DNA of 64,000 nucleotides from Demequina flava (GTDB lineage: Bacteria; Actinomycetota; Actinomycetes; Actinomycetales; Demequinaceae). The notes beneath the pieces were generated by a model. It was given only the letters and a program-made list of their open reading frames with translations. It was not told where the DNA came from and did not search any database. Positions 61,601 through 64,000 of the stretch are shown here, in pieces (position 1 is the stretch's first letter; every line of letters begins with the position of its first letter). The stretch lies in NCBI RefSeq assembly GCF_000975035.1, contig NZ_BBRA01000001.1:1402624-1466623 (forward strand), in the 5' to 3' direction. The position numbers and the translations under genes are program-made.

Positions 61601-64000
61601 CATTTCGCCACATAGTGGTGTGGGTGCGCAGTCTTCTAGAGCCTTGAGCGCGTTGAAGCTGTCGCCCCAGCCGATGAACTGTTGCTTGGGATCGAAGTTT
61701 GCTTCTTGCACACGCAACCTCTCCCCCTCGGGTCCGGTGACGGCCAGGAGGTCGACTCCGCCGGTGATTTCCCAGCACACGTAGATTTCGAAGTCGCAGT
61801 ACCCGTTCTTGTTGGGCTCGTGCGCGTTCGGGTAGTTGTCAGCACGTTCTTGTTCGCTGACCGTGATCACCATCCACGGGTTGGTCGGAACACCTGGTGT
61901 CCCAACGACCCTGGCGGAGACCTCAGTGTTGTTGTCGTCGTCGTAGTCGACGGGAACACAGATTTCAACGTCGGTTTGGCACAGGTTCGCGAGGTACGCC
62001 TCGAATGTGCCTTCGCCGTTCCATGTTGCTGCGATGGTTTCGAAGGTGACGGGAGGTTCTTCGTGGGTCAGGACATCGAAACCTGCGTGGAGGTAGCCCT
62101 CCAGTTCCTCTGGGTCGGTGGTGTAGGACTCGGTGCCGTCGGCAGTCTTTGTGTAGGTCCATTCGATGCTTCCGGGCACGTATCCGGAAGCGGCGTCGTC
62201 GTGGGGCACGCAGACCGGGACGGTTCCACTGTTAGTGCAGTCCTCGCCGTCTTGCCTAATGATGAGGTGGTCGTCGCCGTAGATGGTGTGGTCGCCGTAC
62301 TTATTGCCATCCATGCCTAGGCCGTTGTCGATGAGCTCGAGCAGCGTCGCGTACTCGGAGTCACTGACGATCTTGTAGAGGTCAAGTTGGAAGGCTGTCA
62401 TGTCGCCACACACGGGTGTGGGTGCGCAGTCTTCGAGTGCCTTGAGGGCGTCGAAGCTGTTTCCCCAGCCGATGAACTGTTGGGCGTCGGGCGTGAAGTT
62501 GGCCTTGAAGACCGAGTTCCTCTCGCCTTCGGGGCCGGTGAGAGCCAAGAGGTCGACTCCACCGGTGATCTCCCAGCACACGTAGATTTCGAAGTCGCAG
62601 TACCCGTTCTTGTTGGGCTCCTGCGCGTTCGGGTAGTCGTCAGCACGCTCTTGCTCGCTGACCGTCTTCACCATCCACGGGTTGGTCGGAACACTTGGTG
62701 TCTCAGCGAACTTGGCGGCGAGTTCGGTGTTGTCGTTGCCGTTGTAGTCGACGGGAACACAGATCTCAACGTCGGTTTGGCACAGGTTCTCGAGGTATGC
62801 CTCGAATGTGCCTTCGCCGTTCCATGTTGCTGCGATGGTTGCGTGAGTGTCGGGCTCGTCTCCGTGGGTCAGGATGTCGAATCCTGCGTGGAGGTAGCCC
62901 TCCAGTTCCGCGGGGTCAGTGGTGTAGGACTCGTTGCCTTCGGCGTCCTGTGTATAAGTCCAGTCGATGCTTCCGGGCACGTACCCCGAAGCTGCGTAAT
63001 CGTGGGGTACGCAGACCGGGACGGATCCGCTGTTAGTGCAGTCTTGACCGGCCTGCTTCACGAACATGTGGCTCTTGTAGATCCGGGAGTCCTCGGGGCT
63101 ACCGTTGTCGTTAAGGCCGAGAGTTCCAGAGGTGAGCAGCTCGTCGAGTAGTTCGTGATCGCTCTTGCTTTCGATGGAGTAGAGGTCCAACTGGTAGCGG
63201 ACGTCGTCACCGCATCGGGGCGTGTCGAAGAAGCAGTCGGTCAGGCTGTAGAAGGTGACCGTTCCGTCGGGGTTTTGGTACTTGTACTGCACGAGGAGTT
63301 GTTCTTCATCGAACAGCTCGTACGGGTCACCTGTGATTTCCCAGCACACGAAGATCTCGTAGTCACACCATCCACGGTGGTCAGGAGTGGGGGCATTGGG
63401 GTAGTCATCGGCACGTTCTTGCTCGGTGACTTCGATGATCTTCCACGGGTTTACTGCAGTGGTCGAGGATTCCGCCGCGAATGAGGCTTGCGCAAGCGCA
63501 GGTGCGTCGTTGCCGTTGTCCTGCTGGTGATCCAACGGCACACAGATCTCCGTCAGTCCGGCACAGTTGTTGCTGTAAAAGGCTGGATCCCAGTCGTCGT
63601 GGGCGTCATAGGAGTGGTGCTCGATTCCGTTGTGATCGTTGACGACGAACGCCGGGTGCAGAACATCGGCGAGGACCGATGGGTCGGTGGTGTGGGACTC
63701 CACACCTTCTGCAGTCAGGGTGTAGTTCCAGTTCAGAGCGCCTTGGGCGTAGCCGGATGCGGTTGAGCTATCGGGAACGCAGACCTCGAGTTGACCAGTG
63801 TTGGTGCAGTCCTCTCCATTGGAGGTGCTGAAGAAGTAGTGCTTGTTGTTATAGATGTGGTGGGGGCTTTGATCTCCGGGCTTCCCGTTGTGCCAGCCCA
63901 GACCGTTTTCCATGAGGCCGATCAGGTGATCTAGCTCATCCTTGGATTCGAGTAGGTAGCGGTCGAGTTGGTACCAGGTGCCTGGACCACACATCTGCTC
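58700..64000 (-). CDS. giant repetitive secreted/surface protein, 5' end outside window
   Basis: At least 1,766 residues, running off the right edge, so signal peptide and total size are unknown. The part seen has about 3.4 tandem repeats of ~266 residues (each with CGD-x-x-x-(Y/F)QLD, GEDCTNSG, VCVPHD-x-AASGY, AATWNGEGTFEAYL, EICVPVDY, NPWMV, QERADDYPNA, EIYVCWEITGG), then a Gly-poor beta region and three shorter repeats with (S/T)VC(L/V)ADSPWL, WPGASVE and FGWTR. It is Cys-rich and acidic with low Lys. The C-terminus is ATVITYTG: no LPXTG motif, no hydrophobic anchor. Likely an adhesin or matrix protein. Confidence 0.75.
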   Translation of the reverse strand, partial: EQMCGPGTWYQLDRYLLESKDELDHLIGLMENGLGWHNGKPGDQSPHHIYNNKHYFFSTSNGEDCTNTGQLEVCVPDSSTASGYAQGALNWNYTLTAEGVESHTTDPSVLADVLHPAFVVNDHNGIEHHSYDAHDDWDPAFYSNNCAGLTEICVPLDHQQDNGNDAPALAQASFAAESSTTAVNPWKIIEVTEQERADDYPNAPTPDHRGWCDYEIFVCWEITGDPYELFDEEQLLVQYKYQNPDGTVTFYSLTDCFFDTPRCGDDVRYQLDLYSIESKSDHELLDELLTSGTLGLNDNGSPEDSRIYKSHMFVKQAGQDCTNSGSVPVCVPHDYAASGYVPGSIDWTYTQDAEGNESYTTDPAELEGYLHAGFDILTHGDEPDTHATIAATWNGEGTFEAYLENLCQTDVEICVPVDYNGNDNTELAAKFAETPSVPTNPWMVKTVSEQERADDYPNAQEPNKNGYCDFEIYVCWEITGGVDLLALTGPEGERNSVFKANFTPDAQQFIGWGNSFDALKALEDCAPTPVCGDMTAFQLDLYKIVSDSEYATLLELIDNGLGMDGNKYGDHTIYGDDHLIIRQDGEDCTNSGTVPVCVPHDDAASGYVPGSIEWTYTKTADGTESYTTDPEELEGYLHAGFDVLTHEEPPVTFETIAATWNGEGTFEAYLANLCQTDVEICVPVDYDDDNNTEVSARVVGTPGVPTNPWMVITVSEQERADNYPNAHEPNKNGYCDFEIYVCWEITGGVDLLAVTGPEGERLRVQEANFDPKQQFIGWGDSFNALKALEDCAPTPLCGEMTAFQLDKYEILSDDDYSTLTSVIANGLGLDNGRAEDRSIYVTHLVIKQNGEDCTNSGNVPVCVPHDDAASGYVPGTIEWTYTKTADGTESYTTNPEELAGYLHAGFDILTHEDPPVTFETIAATWSGEGTFVDFLRNKCAGPDEYCPIVLEGDANEWVALELYPWEKAKFVHYKAWTGDPEDCFKPTGRVDVCVPTHHGDGWTELTIPWKAYWGGENGWSFYKTLFGLPVAAFDSGDSVFGFPWLLSLEDTNVIVPPITSEHYGVAVDHPGVNWTPLNQAIYGTGCDPVDEIIDVDLVHVTCENPEGGAIDAAYRVATGNGNVQIRLFRMVEGEKVYLNVDGTPAAEGSMPILQEIIEGAGQHDFGVSGLTHGEYGFETVSAVNQLTYGATFTIERPEEECATLNPDILSGICIDGIPYMDFTIVVEDKFEEVNLEEGAVMTLSDDTGTEAPYSHIMDTIPLAKATQDGITYSYDESTMTHTWTGEVLWPGASVDPQGWPGWAFDEATGTYVNVGDDNFGWTRDGMNVHVKVNPEAEFEADVYPSEQPDCPNPPTYDICEWDEERGVPVQTTLYGIAPEDAILWNGGAECTPVEICVLLEGDPETGEYGSMVIMASELNEEIHQMWNPEAEVQGGCREAQEPALDGSLFTSVCLADSPWLDYEVELYDPDNQYEGDGTVTITFINPDGEDYVLTDDSLMLTAEGTLAGRTLWPGASVEAVGGGAVDPYDASTFVPTGWPGWHQDLDGNWFEDASPQDNFGWTRNGVDVRIEVNPELIVTLNYPPATPDCAGNPPENPTLEGSFLSSVCVADSPWLTYDVELKDPDEVSTDDGMATITFVHPTDASQNVVVEVPIGSGYVMWPGASVEPAEGYTEADIDPTNPDTFVPTGWPGWAQDASGEWIEIGLDNFGWTRFGIEVRLDVNPSTSLTVNYPPPTPTCVSAPAQNVSAEAPAATAVAATVITYTG
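58702..60400 (-). repeat. three C-terminal repeats with WPGASV and FGWTR motifs
   Basis: Three successive ~150-residue domains of the giant protein share an (I/V)C-x-(D/A)-x-P-(Y/W) start (59179, 59644 and near 60368), a central WPGASV, a GWPGW stretch and DNFGWTR-(D/N/F)-G. Two are close relatives; the first is more diverged. Confidence 0.75.
61613..62410 (-). repeat. tandem coding repeat unit, 266 codons
   Basis: One full unit of the giant protein, from CGDMTAFQLD to the next CGEMTAFQLD. Nucleotide stretches such as the CDFEIYVCWEITGG block are nearly identical to the adjacent unit, so the duplication is fairly recent or homogenised. Confidence 0.85.
62411..63214 (-). repeat. tandem coding repeat unit, 268 codons
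   Basis: Second full unit, from CGDDVRYQLD to the start of the neighbouring unit. A more diverged unit lies upstream (63215 to the window edge), and a partial unit follows (about 61190-61612). Confidence 0.85.

Noticed and set aside
61190..64000. Repeats as a CRISPR or satellite array
   Set aside because: Units are ~800 bp, in frame and encode conserved protein domains.

Overview
The window is a 64 kb piece of a high-GC Gram-positive chromosome. The Actinomycetota assignment rests on Tad-pilus genes of the TadE / TadE-like 'helicase/secretion neighborhood' type, a TopA with a lysine-rich tail and no zinc fingers, a K+-independent H+-pyrophosphatase, a TAP-type lipoprotein hydrolase, SigE-like sigma factors and frequent ATGA/GTGA gene overlaps. 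The order acs - HAD phosphatase - tad - topA - tmk/holB - tRNA-Thr resembles the mycobacterial acs/Rv3661/tad/topA/holB region. A Micrococcales member (Demequina- or Cellulomonas-like) is my guess; genus cannot be fixed from this sequence. There are no rRNA genes, IS elements, prophage or CRISPR arrays.

Layout. 1-3.0 kb: end of an ABC-2 permease, a PAP2 phosphatase and small membrane proteins. 3.1-7.5 kb: an FtsX/LolD-type exporter with its TetR regulator, and a second TetR. 7.5-10.3 kb: a YbhF/YbhS-like drug exporter with two separate ATPases, divergent from that second TetR across a palindromic operator. 10.4-19.0 kb: a DUF4190/FxLYD membrane protein, S9 peptidase, acetyl-CoA synthetase, small genes and a HAD-IB phosphatase. 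19.2-26.3 kb: a Tad (Flp) pilus locus split by a four-gene D-amino-acid catabolic operon on the other strand. 26.4-28.7 kb: a SigE-family sigma factor with a membrane partner. 28.9-36.7 kb: H+-PPase, MFS exporter, M20 peptidase, methyltransferase, IMPase-like phosphatase. 36.9-43.5 kb: topA, then a degenerate sigma-like gene with two tandem paralogous membrane-anchored proteins. 43.5-48.8 kb: oxidoreductase, SGNH lipoprotein, tmk, holB, TAP-like hydrolase, tRNA-Thr. 49.1-58.4 kb: S4 protein, tocopherol-cyclase-like protein, YCII and VOC proteins, PadR plus ABC1 kinase, SSADH, DUF308-DUF389 membrane protein, L,D-transpeptidase. 58.7-64 kb: the 3' part of a giant repetitive secreted protein that runs off the right edge.

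The most unusual signal is not a gene. A short word, GCCGATGC with extended consensus GGGCCGATGCTSGG, occurs about 54 times by hand count, almost equally on both strands (28 and 26). A base-composition estimate predicts about 4-5. It lies in protein linkers, signal peptides and short convergent intergenic gaps, once as an inverted pair able to form a hairpin. Its density, lack of strand polarity and inverted pairing resemble DNA-uptake sequences of naturally competent bacteria, and a Tad pilus locus is present in the same window. This is offered as a hypothesis; I know of no described uptake sequence in Actinomycetota.
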